A stretch of 64,000 nt of DNA from Nocardia mikamii NBRC 108933 (GTDB lineage Bacteria > Actinomycetota > Actinomycetes > Mycobacteriales > Mycobacteriaceae). Each line of letters begins with the position of its first letter. Within the stretch, counting starts at the first letter, position 1. The position numbers were made by a program, and so were the translations under genes. The notes beneath the pieces were generated by a model. It was not told the DNA's origin, ran no database searches, and saw nothing but the letters and a program-made list of their open reading frames with translations. This document shows, piece after piece, positions 33,569 through 43,412 of the stretch. The stretch lies in contig NZ_BDCM01000012.1 of assembly GCF_001613505.1 (NCBI RefSeq), positions 496,001 through 560,000 of the forward strand. Reading direction: 5' to 3'.

Positions 33569-33901
33569 CGCATTCGCTCCTCTCCGCGACGATTTCGTTC
33601 GCTGCTACCGCCGCCAAGGTCTGCCGAGGCCGGTGCGGACCACCAGCCGCGCCGCGGCCGGGAGCGGGGCTCACCGTCGACGATGTGAGAGTGACGAGTC
33701 GCCAAGGGATTTCACGCATCCGGCGGCCGGGCCCGCTCGGTCCTGCACGAGCATCCTTGATCGGCCGATTTCGATAGTGCACGCACATCCTCGCGTCGGC
33801 AACGATGCTGGTCACAGCTGGTAGGACGGGCCGGGAAAACGCGCCGCCGACACGAGCCCGCACACCGTGATCGCGACGGAATCGGCGGCTAAGTTGCCGA
33901 T
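33569..33901. other. Intergenic region, no gene seen
   Basis: 333 bases between the divergent PPOX-like gene and the small hypothetical gene. No palindrome longer than five bases was noticed and no convincing promoter could be assigned. Confidence 0.45.
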
Positions 33902-34207
33902 ATGGTTCTCGCGCTCGACCCACCCGTGGTCGCCTCCGCGACCGATACCGGCCTGATTCTCGACATCGTCGGCATCACCATCGCCGACCCCCTCGGCGGC
34001 GGCGAACCCCACCTACGACTACGCGACGGAACCACGGTCACCCTGCCCGCGCCGCTGCGCGACTGGGCCATGGCCATGCTCGTCACCCATCATCACCGCG
34101 CCGACGCCGCAGTCCCGAGCTTCCCCTGCCGCATCGAATTCGGCATCCGCGACGGCCACATGTACGCGCGCCCACCGACCGCTGACGAACACCACGACGT
34201 GCCGTAA
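33902..34207 (+). CDS. Hypothetical protein, 101 residues
   Basis: ATG start, balanced composition with many hydrophobic beta-type residues: G-L-I-L-D-I-V-G-I-T-I near 17-27, L-R-D-G-T-T-V-T-L-P near 40-49, then a helix (L-R-D-W-A-M-A-M-L-V-T-H-H-H), and F-P-C-R-I-E-F-G-I. No signal peptide, and unrecognised. It ends 157 bases before the convergent VOC gene. Confidence 0.5.
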   Translation: MVLALDPPVVASATDTGLILDIVGITIADPLGGGEPHLRLRDGTTVTLPAPLRDWAMAMLVTHHHRADAAVPSFPCRIEFGIRDGHMYARPPTADEHHDVP

Positions 34208-34364
34208 CACCGGTCGCGCTCCATGCCGCGAGCGGCCCGGCAGCCACCGACATCACCGGTCCTCCGGGACCGCCTGCTTCATTTCCGAGCTACCGACACC
34301 GGACAAGCCGGGACTTGCGGAAACCGCCCCGGCGATCCCACGCGTCCTCGCCCGGATTCGCCGA

Positions 34365-34874
34365 TCAGCGATTCCACGGGTTGCGGTAGCCCACGGGAAT
34401 CATGCTGTCGAACAGGGCCCGAGCGCCGTCCGGGAGGCGCAGCAGTTCGACGTGGGCGCCGAGAGGTCCGCCGGTCAGGTAGGCGAATTCCATTCCGAGC
34501 TCGGCGACCGTGCAGTGCTGGACCACCTCGATCCCGCGGGCGCGCGCCCGGTCGAGGGATGCGTCGAAATCCTCGGGGACATAAGCGATGTGATTGAGTC
34601 CGGGACCGGAGCGCGCCAGTTGTTCGGTGTACAGGTTCTCCCCCGACACCGGGGCGATCAGTTCGAGTTGCTGGCCGCCGGCGTAACCGAGGGAGGTGTC
34701 GACCGTATAGTCGGCCGGCGCCCCCCGGTAGCGCGCCTGATCGGGACCGAAATGCATGCTGGGCATGCGCATCCAGGTCTCGACGCCGTAGTGCTCCCCG
34801 AATTCTCGCTCGGCGGCGTCGAGGTCGTGGACCACCCACGCCAGCTGGAAGATCGGGCCGGTGACGATATTCAT
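34365..34874 (-). CDS. VOC-family (glyoxalase/dioxygenase-fold) protein
   Basis: 169 residues with two beta-alpha-beta-beta-beta modules: F-Q-L-A-W-V-V-H-D-L-D-A-A near 9-21 and L-N-H-I-A-Y-V-P-E-D-F near 92-102. Possible metal ligands are His in V-V-H and L-N-H and Glu in A-H-V-E-L-L near the end. Family members are glyoxalases, extradiol dioxygenases, epimerases or resistance proteins. The gene follows the FAD monooxygenase on the same strand after 60 bases and was probably co-transcribed with it. Confidence 0.8.
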   Translation of the reverse strand: MNIVTGPIFQLAWVVHDLDAAEREFGEHYGVETWMRMPSMHFGPDQARYRGAPADYTVDTSLGYAGGQQLELIAPVSGENLYTEQLARSGPGLNHIAYVPEDFDASLDRARARGIEVVQHCTVAELGMEFAYLTGGPLGAHVELLRLPDGARALFDSMIPVGYRNPWNR

Positions 34875-34934
34875 GCGGTACTCCTCGATGAATCGCGAAT
34901 GCTGTCGGGTGAAAAGTGGTGGGCAGGAACGGGT

Positions 34935-36146
34935 TCAGTAGTCGGTGAGCCGAATGGCGTTGGCGGCGCGCTCGAGCGGCTTGATGATCGGTCGCAACGC
35001 CACACCCTTCCACGGCATGTGCCGCAGCATCCGCAGCATGGTGGTCTGCAGGCGGATCGCGCGCCGATCCGCCGCGACCATCTGGGTGGCGTTGTTCCAG
35101 CCCAGGCTCAGATTTTCGGTGACGTAGTCGTGCAGCACGGCATGGTAGCGATCGAACGCGACGGTGTGGTCACCGGCGGCCGCTTTCAATTCTCCGGCAA
35201 GGACATACGCGCCGACCAAAGCCATGCTCGTGCCCTGCCCGGACAGCGGCGACGGGCACCATGCGGCGTCACCGACCACCGCGACGCGCCCGCGCGACCA
35301 GCGATCGAGGTGGATCTGGCTGACGGTGTCGAAGTAGAAGTCGGGAGAGTGCGGCATGGCGTCGAGCAAGGCGGGTGTCTGCCAGCCCGCATCGGCGAAC
35401 GCACCGGCCACCACCTGTTGCTGAGCGGCGCGGTCGCGACGGTCGGGCAACTGCTCGGGAACCCGGAAGATGAACTGCGCCTTGGCCACACCTGCCTGAG
35501 TCGCGTACACCTGCACCACCTTGCCGGGGGTGGGGTGTATCAACTCCCAGTGGTCGAGTTCCAGAAAATTCGGGACCGAGACCACACAGGCCGCCATACC
35601 GGTGTGCCGGGCGAACTGCTCCTCGGTGCCGAACGCCAACCGGCGCACCGCCGAATGCATGCCGTCGGCGCCGATCACCAGATCGAACACCCGTGGCGCG
35701 GCATTGCGGAAGCGAACGCACATTCCTTCGGCGTGTTCTGCCAGCTCGACGATCGAGTCACCGTACAGGTATTCGACCTCGTCCTTGGTGGCGTCGAAGA
35801 GAATTCTGGACAGGTCTCCGCGCAGGACCTCGTCGTCGCCAGGGGAACGCAGTCCGATCAAGTCGGGTCCCACCGTGGCCAGAGCTTTGCCGCTGCTGTC
35901 GACCCACGCCCCGCCCCGGATCGCGGTGGAAGCCTCGCGAACCGCCTGCGACACACCCATCCGGTCGACGACGTCCATCGCCACACCGCGAATGTCGACC
36001 TTGTAGCCACCCTCCCGCAGCGTCGGCGCCTGTTCGACGACGGTGACGGCGAACCCGTACCGGGTCAGCCAGTAGGCCAGGGCCGGCCCGGCGACGCTGG
36101 CGCCGGAGATGAGAACCGTCTTGTTGGTGAATCGCTGCGTTGTCAT
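34935..36146 (-). CDS. FAD-dependent monooxygenase, TetX/rifampicin-monooxygenase-like
   Basis: 403 residues from the ATG at 36146; a GTG at 36173 behind GGTGAGG would add nine residues and is possible. FAD motif S-G-A-S-V-A-G-P-A-L-A-Y-W-L near 11-24, D-G motif G-A-D-G-M-H-S-A near 157-164, and G-D-A-A-W-C-P-S-P-L-S-G-Q-G near 287-300. This is the PHBH fold used by hydroxylases of polyketides and tetracycline-type drugs. It lies just downstream of the large SARP regulator on the same strand, which may activate it. Confidence 0.88.
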   Translation of the reverse strand: MTTQRFTNKTVLISGASVAGPALAYWLTRYGFAVTVVEQAPTLREGGYKVDIRGVAMDVVDRMGVSQAVREASTAIRGGAWVDSSGKALATVGPDLIGLRSPGDDEVLRGDLSRILFDATKDEVEYLYGDSIVELAEHAEGMCVRFRNAAPRVFDLVIGADGMHSAVRRLAFGTEEQFARHTGMAACVVSVPNFLELDHWELIHPTPGKVVQVYATQAGVAKAQFIFRVPEQLPDRRDRAAQQQVVAGAFADAGWQTPALLDAMPHSPDFYFDTVSQIHLDRWSRGRVAVVGDAAWCPSPLSGQGTSMALVGAYVLAGELKAAAGDHTVAFDRYHAVLHDYVTENLSLGWNNATQMVAADRRAIRLQTTMLRMLRHMPWKGVALRPIIKPLERAANAIRLTDY

Positions 36147-36191
36147 GGACACAGCGTCGGGTGCGGCACTCACCGCGCCCTCACCGCCGGC

Positions 36192-39100
36192 TCACCGCCA
36201 GTCACCGAGCAGCGCCGCCACCTCCTCGATTGTGGCTCCGGCACCGCGGGCGTATGCGGCCCCGAAACCGTGTTCACCCAGCTCCGCGCGGCACCGGGCG
36301 GCGATGTCGGCGACCTCACCGCGTCCGGCCGCGGACATTCCGCGCAACGCCTCGGCCGCGCCGAGCAACACCGCACCCCGTTCCGGATCGCCGAGCGCGG
36401 CCGCGAACCCCGCCACCGCTTCGACGGCCTCGGCGGCCACCGGCCGGGAGACGCGCTGCGACAACGCGAACGCCTCGCGGGGCGCCGCGAGGCCGGCCTC
36501 GATGTCGCCTTCCGTCAGCGCCACCCACCCCATTCCGATGAGGCTGCGGGCCCGGGCTTCGGCCATGCCGACCGATCCGTTGTCGGGCGACTCGAAGGCG
36601 GCGGCGTAGTACCGTCGCGCCTCGGCCCGCTGTCCGGCGGTCCGGGCCAGGTCACCGAGCCCACGCAACGCGTTGGCATGGATATCCATCGCGCCCGCGT
36701 CCCGGGCCATGTCGGCCGCGCGCCGGTAGGCGACCTCGGCGTCGGCGACGTCATCAGCGCGCGCCGGGTTGTGCGCCAGCAGGTCGCCGCGGCGGTTGAG
36801 CAGATCGGCGGCCTCGTCGCCGACACCCAGTTCGGCGAGCAAGAGCACTGCCTCGTCGATCGATTCGAGGGCTGCGCCGCGCTCACCGCGCCATTCGGCG
36901 ACGACAGCGAGTTTGTCCAGCGTCGTCGCTATCGCCCAGCGATCGCCGGCGGCGCGGAAGTCCGCCAGCGCACAACACAATTCGGGTTCGGCGCGCCGAG
37001 GTTGCCCGGACATGAGCAGGCGCAGTCCCTCTCCGAGTCGGCGAAAGGCCCGCGCCCACGGGTCGGGACCGAACAATCGATCCAGGCGCTCGGTCTCCGG
37101 GCGCGGTAGCCCGCCCACGGTCGCCAGCAGAAACACCAGATGTGGTCGCCGCAAAGGCTTGTCCACCTGTGACAGCGCCGCGACGGCCACGCCGACCGCC
37201 GCCGACGGACCCGGCTCCCCTCGCGCGGCCACGGCCACACACAGCGCGTATTCCTCGACGCTCGCGTCCGGATCCAGAAGGGGCAGCAGCGTACCCGCCA
37301 GCTCGACCGCGTCGCCGGGGCGACCGCTGAGCCACCAATACCATGCCTGGGCGGCGATGAGCCGTTGCGCCAGTGCGGGATCGGCGCTCACGGCCCAGCG
37401 CAACGCTGCTTGCAGATTGTCGTGTTCCTCGGACAGCAGCGCCAGCCAACGCAACTGATCCGGGCCACGCAGCAGATGATCCGCCCGCTCGGCCAGTTCC
37501 GTGTAGTAGCGGGCAAAGGCGCCGCGCAGCTGCTCGTGCTCACCGGATTCGACCAGCCGGGCCAGGCAGAAGGCGCGGATCGTCTCCAACATCCGGTAAC
37601 GGCCCCGGCGTACCTCCACCAGAGATTTCTCGGCCAAACTCGAGAGCAGTTCGTCGGCGTCGTCGAGTTCACAGACGGACGCCGCAGTGGCCGGGGTGAC
37701 CGCGCCGGCGAACACCGCGAAGCGCCGGGCCAGCAGACGCTCGCCGGGATCCAGCAACTCCCAGCTCCACTGCACCACTGCCTGCAGAGTTCGGTGCCGA
37801 GGTTCGGCGGTGCGGTCTCCCCGCGTCAGCAATCGGAACCGGTCGGCGAGCCGGGCATCGATCTCGGCGGTATCCAGCGTGCGCAGCCGCGCGGCGGCCA
37901 GCTCCAGTGCGAGCGGCAGCCCGTCCAGTCGCGCACAGATGCGCCGCACGAGCGCGATCGTGCCCGCGTCGACGGTGAATCCCGGCCGCGCTGCGGCGGC
38001 CCGATCGGCGAACAGCCGTACCGCGGCTCCGCCGAGCTGTTCGGCCAGGGGCGCCTCGGCGTCCGCGACCGGCAGCTGTCCGACCACGAGGACCGTTTCA
38101 CCGGTGAGGCGCAGCGATTCCCGGCTGGTGGCCAGCACCCGGACGCCCGGGCAGTCGCGCAGCAACCGATGCACCAGCCGAGCCACGTCGTCCACCAGGT
38201 GCTCGCAATTGTCGAGCACGATCAGCACCGTTCGTTCGGCGAGCAGGGCCGTCAGCTCACCCTCCGCGTCGTCGTGCTCGGTGCCCGCGCGACCACCCAG
38301 TACCGCCGAGATCTCCCGGGCGATCTGCCCACCGGCCGACAGCGGCGACAAGTCAACGAAGAACACCTCACCCAGTGCCCGCGCCCCGGCCTCCAGCGCC
38401 AGCCGCGTTTTGCCGGTGCCACCGGGGCCGGTCAGCGTCACCAGCCGGGACCGGGCAAGTAACACCGAAATCTGTGTCAGCTCATCGTCACGTCCGACGA
38501 AGCTGGTGAGTGGCGCCGGCCAGCGGCGGGTCCGGGCCGTCCCGGCTTCCGCCCGCAAGATGTCCACGTGCGCCTGCGAGAGTTCCGGCGAGGGATCGAC
38601 ACCGAGTTCGTCGGCCAGCAGCCGCCTGCCCTGTTCGAACAGTTCGAGCGCTTCACCACGGCGGCCGGTGCCCGACAGCCCACGCATCAACAGCGCTCGC
38701 GCTCGCTCCCGGAGTGGTTGCGCGGCAACCAGTTCCGTCAGCACGGCGACCGCGCCGCGATGGTCACCGAGCATCAGCGCGGCTTCGGCGCGATCCTCCC
38801 GGGCGGCCCACCGTATGTCGGTCAGGCGGGTGGCCACGGCGGCCGCGAACGGGGCGTCGGAGATGTCGGCCAGGGCGGCGCCCCGCCACATCCGCTCGGC
38901 TTCGTCGAGCAACGCGGCGGCGGCCGCCGGGTCCCGGTCGCGCAGGGCGCCGCGAGCATCGCCGGCCAACCGGGTGAATCGATGCGCATCCACCGCTTCC
39001 GGGTCGATCGCGAGGCGATAACCGGCTGCCGTCGACTCCAGGCACTCCTCGGCACCGGCAGCCCGCAACGCCCGCCGCAAGCGCGAAATCTGCGACTGCA

Positions 39101-39286
39101 ACGCATGTTTGGCGTCGGCCGGCGGTTGCCGCCCGTACAGGTCGTCGATCACCCGATCCCGCGACACCAGCGAACCGGCCTCCGAGGCCAACAGTGCCAG
39201 CACCATCCGCAGCTGCGGACCACCCACCGCGACCGGACTCCCCCGGCCCGGCGCATCTCCACCGGACCCAGAATCCCGATCTGCAC
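36192..39286 (-). CDS. SARP/AfsR-type ATPase regulator, with a frameshift near its 5' end
   Basis: About 1031 residues if repaired. A GTG at 39286 starts V-Q-I-G-I-L-G-P-V-E-M-R-R-A-G, the standard SARP beginning, but the frame breaks at a run of five G (39240-39244, C on the plus strand). The rest continues in another frame as S-P-V-A-V-G-G-P-Q-L-R-M-V-L. One extra G would restore it. Domains: winged helix (about 1-95), BTAD (about 100-245), NTPase with P-loop G-P-G-G-T-G-K-T and Walker B V-L-I-V-L-D-N-C-E-H, then TPR-like repeats. The break may be a sequencing error, a real mutation or a phase switch. Confidence 0.85.
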
Positions 39287-39479
39287 GACCGCAAGTATGC
39301 CCAACACCGGGCGCGCGGGCTCGGCCCGACAGAGGGAACACCGGCCCGTCAGGTTCCGGCCGCACCCCCACGCACCGAGCCGGCGGGCACTCGAACGGTC
39401 ACGGCTTCTTCCCCCCGGCAGATACCTCGTCGACGATGATCCTGCGATGCGACGCATCGACCGCCGGTCTGGTCTGTGG

Positions 39480-40475
39480 TCAGGGCATCAGGATGAGCCG
39501 CCCGTGCACGCCGCCCTTTTCGAGACGGTGGTGTGCTTCGGCTGCTCGCGCCAAGGGCATCGTGTCGGCGATTCGCGCGGTCAGGGTCCGGTCGGCGAGC
39601 TTCTGGTTGAGCACGGTCGCCGCGGCGGCCAGGTCGGTGACGGTGGCGTTGCTGATCGCGAACCCAGCCACAGTGACGTCGTGGGTGTAGGCGCGGTCGA
39701 CGGGTAGCGGCACCCGCGCCTGTGGTCCGGCCGCTGTCAGCAGGAGCCGGCCCCCGCGGGCCAGCAATGCGACCGCGACGTCGATGTCGTGGTGGCCCGA
39801 GGTGTCCCAATACACGTCCAACCCCTGGGGCGCCGCCGCCCGGATCCGGTCGACCATATCGGGGTCCCGGTAGTCGACCACCGCGGCGGCCCCCGCATCC
39901 CGGGCACGCTCGAGTCCGTTCCCGGAGGCGGACGCGATCACCCGGGCGCCGGCCGCGTGCGCCAGGCGGACCGCGGCATCGCCGACGTTCCCGGCACCGC
40001 CGCCGATATATACGACGTCCCCCAGCCCGAGCCGAGCGTGCCGGAACAACCCCAGCCATGCCGTGGCGCCCGGATGTGCGACACCGACCGCCTGGACCGG
40101 GTCCACCCCGTCGGGCAGGTGGTACAGCCGGTCGACCGGGACAACCGCGTACTGCGCGAACGAGCCCTGCCGGCCACCGTGGCCCAGACTGTTGCACCAC
40201 ACCGCGTCCCCGACCGCATGACCAGCTACACCGTTGCCGACCGCCGCGACGTTTCCGACCAGGTCGCGGCCGATGACGAACGGGAAAGGAGTCGGCGTCG
40301 CATACGCCCCCGACCGCACGAACGTGTCCACCGGGTCGACCGTGACCGCGTGGACGGCCACCAGCACATCGGTGGGTCCGATCTGCGGTACGGGCAACCG
40401 CCCGTAGTGGATCGCATCGGCCGGGCCGAGCGCCGCCACGTAGGCCGCGTACATCACGTCCGGAATCCCGGCCAT
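39480..40475 (-). CDS. Zinc-independent alcohol dehydrogenase / quinone oxidoreductase (MDR family)
   Basis: 331 residues. GroES-like N-terminal domain (about 25-130, with H-A-V-T-V-D-P-V-D and F-V-I-G-R-D-L-V-G) and Rossmann domain with I-G-G-G-A-G-N-V-G near 158-166. No cysteine cluster for zinc is seen, which fits the zeta-crystallin/quinone oxidoreductase branch using NADPH. Followed on the opposite side by the SARP gene; spacing to the upstream PPOX gene is 57 bases, so the two may form an operon. Confidence 0.88.
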   Translation of the reverse strand: MAGIPDVMYAAYVAALGPADAIHYGRLPVPQIGPTDVLVAVHAVTVDPVDTFVRSGAYATPTPFPFVIGRDLVGNVAAVGNGVAGHAVGDAVWCNSLGHGGRQGSFAQYAVVPVDRLYHLPDGVDPVQAVGVAHPGATAWLGLFRHARLGLGDVVYIGGGAGNVGDAAVRLAHAAGARVIASASGNGLERARDAGAAAVVDYRDPDMVDRIRAAAPQGLDVYWDTSGHHDIDVAVALLARGGRLLLTAAGPQARVPLPVDRAYTHDVTVAGFAISNATVTDLAAAATVLNQKLADRTLTARIADTMPLARAAEAHHRLEKGGVHGRLILMP

Positions 40476-40532
40476 CGTGGCCTGCCTCCTTTCGGCCGAT
40501 GAGGCGCCGCACGCCGGTCACGGCCTGGGGAC

Positions 40533-40988
40533 TTACCGGACCCCGTACGTTTCGGCCCAGGCCGCCCGCAGCTCGGACTCCGTGGCATGCCCGAACTGGT
40601 AGGCCGGCGAGTCCACCGGCAGGGCGCGGTCGACCGTTACCAGTACCGCTTCGATCGCGGGATATCCCGGTCCCTGCGTGGCGAGCAACCAGTCGTGAAT
40701 CCACTCGAACACCGGGCTGCCGGGTCCATGGAATTCGGCGGTGCCCTTGAACCGGTACCCGCGGCGTTTGAGGAAGTCGACGACGTTGATCTCCAGCCGG
40801 GAATCACGCCGCAAGTTGGCGACCGTGCCCGGCGATGCCTGATTCAGGAACACCAGATGGTCGTCGTCGTACACCCGCACCGTTCCCTTCGGGGAAAGGT
40901 TCGGTGATCCGTCCGCGCACACCGTGGCGACGAATCCCAGTTTGGCGCTGTCCACGATCGAGCGCATGTCCTCGTCGATGACACCCAT
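40533..40988 (-). CDS. Pyridoxamine 5'-phosphate oxidase-family (FMN split-barrel) protein
   Basis: 151 residues. Typical lead helix and first strands: K-L-G-F-V-A-T-V-C-A-D-G-S-P-N-L-S-P-K-G near 16-35, then H-L-V-F-L-N near 44-49 and N-L-R-R-D-S-R-L-E-I-N near 58-68. FMN-binding, general flavin reductase-like. Cytosolic. Likely first gene of a two-gene unit with the MDR dehydrogenase. Confidence 0.85.
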   Translation of the reverse strand: MGVIDEDMRSIVDSAKLGFVATVCADGSPNLSPKGTVRVYDDDHLVFLNQASPGTVANLRRDSRLEINVVDFLKRRGYRFKGTAEFHGPGSPVFEWIHDWLLATQGPGYPAIEAVLVTVDRALPVDSPAYQFGHATESELRAAWAETYGVR

Positions 40989-41088
40989 GCCCCCTGCCTA
41001 CCCCCGGACCTCCCGGCGAATCCTAGCCAGCACTCGTCATGATCTGCGCCATGACGGGCGCGCCTCGGCCGGCTTCACAGCAAGTCGC

Positions 41089-41577
41089 TCACCGCGTTCC
41101 GGCCGGAGACAGACGTGCGAGCTGATTCCGGAAACTTTCACGAAGAGCGGGTTCTGTGAACGCCGAGCGGGCGCTGGGGTCGCCGGCTACTCGGCTCTCC
41201 CAATGCAGACGAGCATCGTTTGTCGAGATCTTCTTCGCTCCATGCCCGGGAAGAGCCCGGTATGCGCCGGGCCGAGGGATGGGGCGGTGCATGAACGCCC
41301 AGCCGCCAGTCCAATCGACTCGCAACTGCAGCCGCGCACTGGGATAGAAGTCGAGAAGCCACCCCCGCCCCGTCAGCAGTGACCGCTCGGGGGACGGGAC
41401 TTGCCGCGCGCGGCAGGTTGCCGCGATTTCGGGCGCGAGGCGGTCGAGGGCACCGAGCACGTCGTGCCATGCCACAGGCGCATCTGCCGCCGACGCAGAC
41501 TTGTTCGATTGCGGCTCTACGCCCGGCGTCTGCCAGCGAAGCCGCTGTCCGATCCCCACGGATGAACAGGCTCGCAT
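41089..41577 (-). CDS. Possible hypothetical protein, 162 residues
   Basis: Open frame with protein-like composition in its central part (A-L-D-R-L-A-P-E-I-A near 44-53, then R-G-W-L-L-D-F-Y-P-S-A-R-L-Q-L-R-V-D-W near 70-88). The first 40 residues are less convincing and overlap the decayed regulator next to it by 61 bases. No family recognised and no good ribosome site found. It may be part of the same decaying region. Confidence 0.35.
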   Translation of the reverse strand: MRACSSVGIGQRLRWQTPGVEPQSNKSASAADAPVAWHDVLGALDRLAPEIAATCRARQVPSPERSLLTGRGWLLDFYPSARLQLRVDWTGGWAFMHRPIPRPGAYRALPGHGAKKISTNDARLHWESRVAGDPSARSAFTEPALRESFRNQLARLSPAGTR

Positions 41578-42058
41578 GACTCCCTATATTCCTGCAACCG
41601 AGCGGTGGCCAGCACCGGTGAAAACAGCGCGCGGGCAAGTCGATTCATCGCGAGCACGTCATAACGTCCGTTACAGATCCAGGCCGGCGCATCGGAGATG
41701 GCGTCGAGTACCTGCTGCAACGTCGAGCGCACCGCCACGGCAGGCCTGCGCCGGCGCGGCCCGTTGGACGCTCCGGATCGGCGGGCGAGGTGGAACAGGT
41801 GGTCGCGCTCACCTCGTCGAGTCGCAACGCAGAAGCCATCGCGTCGAGCACACCATCGGAGGCACCGGCGAGGCTGCCTCGCTCCATGCGCACGTAGTAG
41901 TCGACCGATACCCCCGCCAGTAACGCCATCTCCTCGCGACGCAGACCCTGCCGCGCAAGTCGAGGGTGCGCGCGTCCCCGAACAGTTCGAGTCGATGCTC
42001 GGCCGCTGACGCGCGCGAATTCTGTACCGGGCCTGCGGGATCGAGGTCGAACCGGCAT
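41517..42058 (-). pseudogene. Decayed XRE/MmyB-type transcriptional regulator
   Basis: The helix-turn-helix is clear in one frame (L-R-R-E-E-M-A-L-L-A-G-V-S-V-D-Y-Y-V-R-M-E-R-G, read in two halves) and ends L-R-L-D-E-V. The continuation H-L-F-H-L-A-R-R is in another frame, with the break near 41810; one added base in GAGGTGAGCGC would rejoin them. The MmyB-like part D-A-P-A-W-I-C-N-G-R-Y-D-V-L-A-M-N-R-L-A follows and then stops without the usual F-L-D-P segment. The N-terminal part is also degenerate. Confidence 0.7.
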
Positions 42059-42167
42059 GGTCGACGCGCACCGCCTCGACGTCGAGAGCTGCGGCGATCA
42101 GCGGGCGCTCACCGGCGAATCTCCGCGGCCGAGCGGGAGGGAGGCTACGACCTTGAGTGCGCGCTTC

Positions 42168-42620
42168 TCAGCTCCCCGGTTGCGCGGCCTCGATGACCGC
42201 CTTCAGCTGCTGCAGATCTTTGCGGTTCGCAGACCTCATCGCCGGTGCCATCAGCGGGGCGACGAGCCCGGAGAATCCGGCGGGCTCGCCACGATTGCGC
42301 AGTGTCATGATCGTCGAGCCGGTCGGGGTGTCCTCGAACGCGTATGTCGTCTCCATGGGAAACGGGCCGTCGGCGGACGCCATCACGAGCCGCCTGCCCG
42401 GCTCCAGAACGACGACGGTGTAGGTGTAGGCAAGGGATCGCCCGAGGAAACGAGCTTCGAAAGCCATGGCCGAACCGACCGCCAGCGGACCGGGCGTGAG
42501 CAGCCGGGCCGAGTCGATGTTCCGATACCACGCGGTGGCGTTGGCCGGGTCCATCGCGTAGTCGGCGACCTGCTGCCGATCCCGCCCGATCTCGATCGTG
42601 GTGGTGACATCCACGGGCAC
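42168..42620 (-). CDS. SRPBCC-superfamily protein (polyketide cyclase/START-like)
   Basis: GTG at 42620 chosen because the fold begins there (V-D-V-T-T-T-I-E-I-G-R-D); the frame continues upstream with Arg/Pro-rich sequence. 150 residues: helix-grip pattern with A-D-Y-A-M-D-P-A-N-A-T-A-W near 22-34, central strands (Y-T-Y-T-V-V-V-L-E-P-G-R-R-L-V-M) and a long C-terminal helix (R-S-A-N-R-K-D-L-Q-Q-L-K). Binds hydrophobic small molecules; function unknown. Confidence 0.78.
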   Translation of the reverse strand: MPVDVTTTIEIGRDRQQVADYAMDPANATAWYRNIDSARLLTPGPLAVGSAMAFEARFLGRSLAYTYTVVVLEPGRRLVMASADGPFPMETTYAFEDTPTGSTIMTLRNRGEPAGFSGLVAPLMAPAMRSANRKDLQQLKAVIEAAQPGS

Positions 42621-42952
42621 ACGTCGATGGTAGTTCCTCGGGCGCGCCGCGGACGTTGCCCGATTCCTCGACCCGAGGCCCGCCGGATCACACCGCGGGT
42701 GACCGGCCGCCATCACGCCAGGCCATGCGCCCTATCCGGGGACACCAGCAAACAGCTGCCCGCACATTGCAGGAGTGGTGCATGAAACGTAAATGAATGC
42801 TGGCGTACTGGACCCGGCGCGTGCGCAGTCGCTGATGCTGAATCGATCTTCACGCCCCACCGGCGGATCGGGAACGACCGGGCCACCGCCACCAACTGGA
42901 CCTGCTCGTGTCGAGCACACTATTTCGCCGACCGGACGCCCGAACAGTGCTG
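42621..42952. other. Intergenic region, no gene seen
   Basis: 332 bases between two minus-strand genes. Short frames here are Arg/Pro/Ser-rich. Around 42770-42850 the sequence is somewhat less GC-rich (AAACGTAAATGAATGC) and could hold the promoter for the SRPBCC gene, but no clear hexamers were assigned. Confidence 0.4.
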
Positions 42953-43384
42953 TCAGAGATCACCCGAGTAGTCCTGGCTGATCCAGCGGTCGGGGCGGAT
43001 GGTGAACAGTACGGAGTCGTTGCCGTCCATCCGGTCCGCGAAGGCGCGGCCCTCCTCCGGACCGAGATAGCGGCTGGCGATACTCACCCGCGCCTCCCGA
43101 GGCGAGGGGGTGACGGCCTCGACGACCGTGCCCTCGACGATGACGTACTGATAGGGCAACTCTTCGCGCTGCACCGTCAGTGTCACCACGCCGGCTTCCC
43201 GCACCAGCCTGGCCTTACGTCGCGCCGCGCCGGTGTTGATGCGAATATTGCCGCCGGGGGTGTAGTCGTACCAGATCGGTGCGGTGGCGGGCGGACGGCC
43301 GTCGGTAGCCGCGACCGACAGCACTCCGATGTGCTTGCCCGCCAGGAACTCTTGACGCTCGGCTTCCGAGAAAGGTTTCGGCAT
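42953..43384 (-). CDS. PPOX-class pyridoxamine phosphate oxidase-like protein (F420 type)
   Basis: 143 residues from the ATG at 43384. F-L-A-G-K-H-I-G-V-L-S-V-A near 14-26, A-P-I-W-Y-D-Y near 35-41, R-R-K-A-R-L-V-R near 54-61 (cofactor phosphate region), and Y-V-I-V-E-G-T-V near 80-87. The layout matches actinobacterial Rv1155-type F420-binding proteins. Twenty-eight bases downstream of the alpha/beta hydrolase gene on the same strand, so probably one transcript. Confidence 0.85.
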   Translation of the reverse strand: MPKPFSEAERQEFLAGKHIGVLSVAATDGRPPATAPIWYDYTPGGNIRINTGAARRKARLVREAGVVTLTVQREELPYQYVIVEGTVVEAVTPSPREARVSIASRYLGPEEGRAFADRMDGNDSVLFTIRPDRWISQDYSGDL

Positions 43385-43412
43385 AAGACGTCGAACGGAG
43401 CGGGCCGCGCCG

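Noticed and set aside
36146..36192. Possible start of the FAD monooxygenase at 36173 instead of 36146
   Set aside because: The GTG has a fair ribosome site, but family proteins begin close to the ATG at 36146. Kept as an alternative only.
34452..37109. 885-codon plus-strand open frame
   Set aside because: It lies opposite the VOC, FAD monooxygenase and SARP genes, spans gene borders and shows no domain, so it is an antisense shadow.
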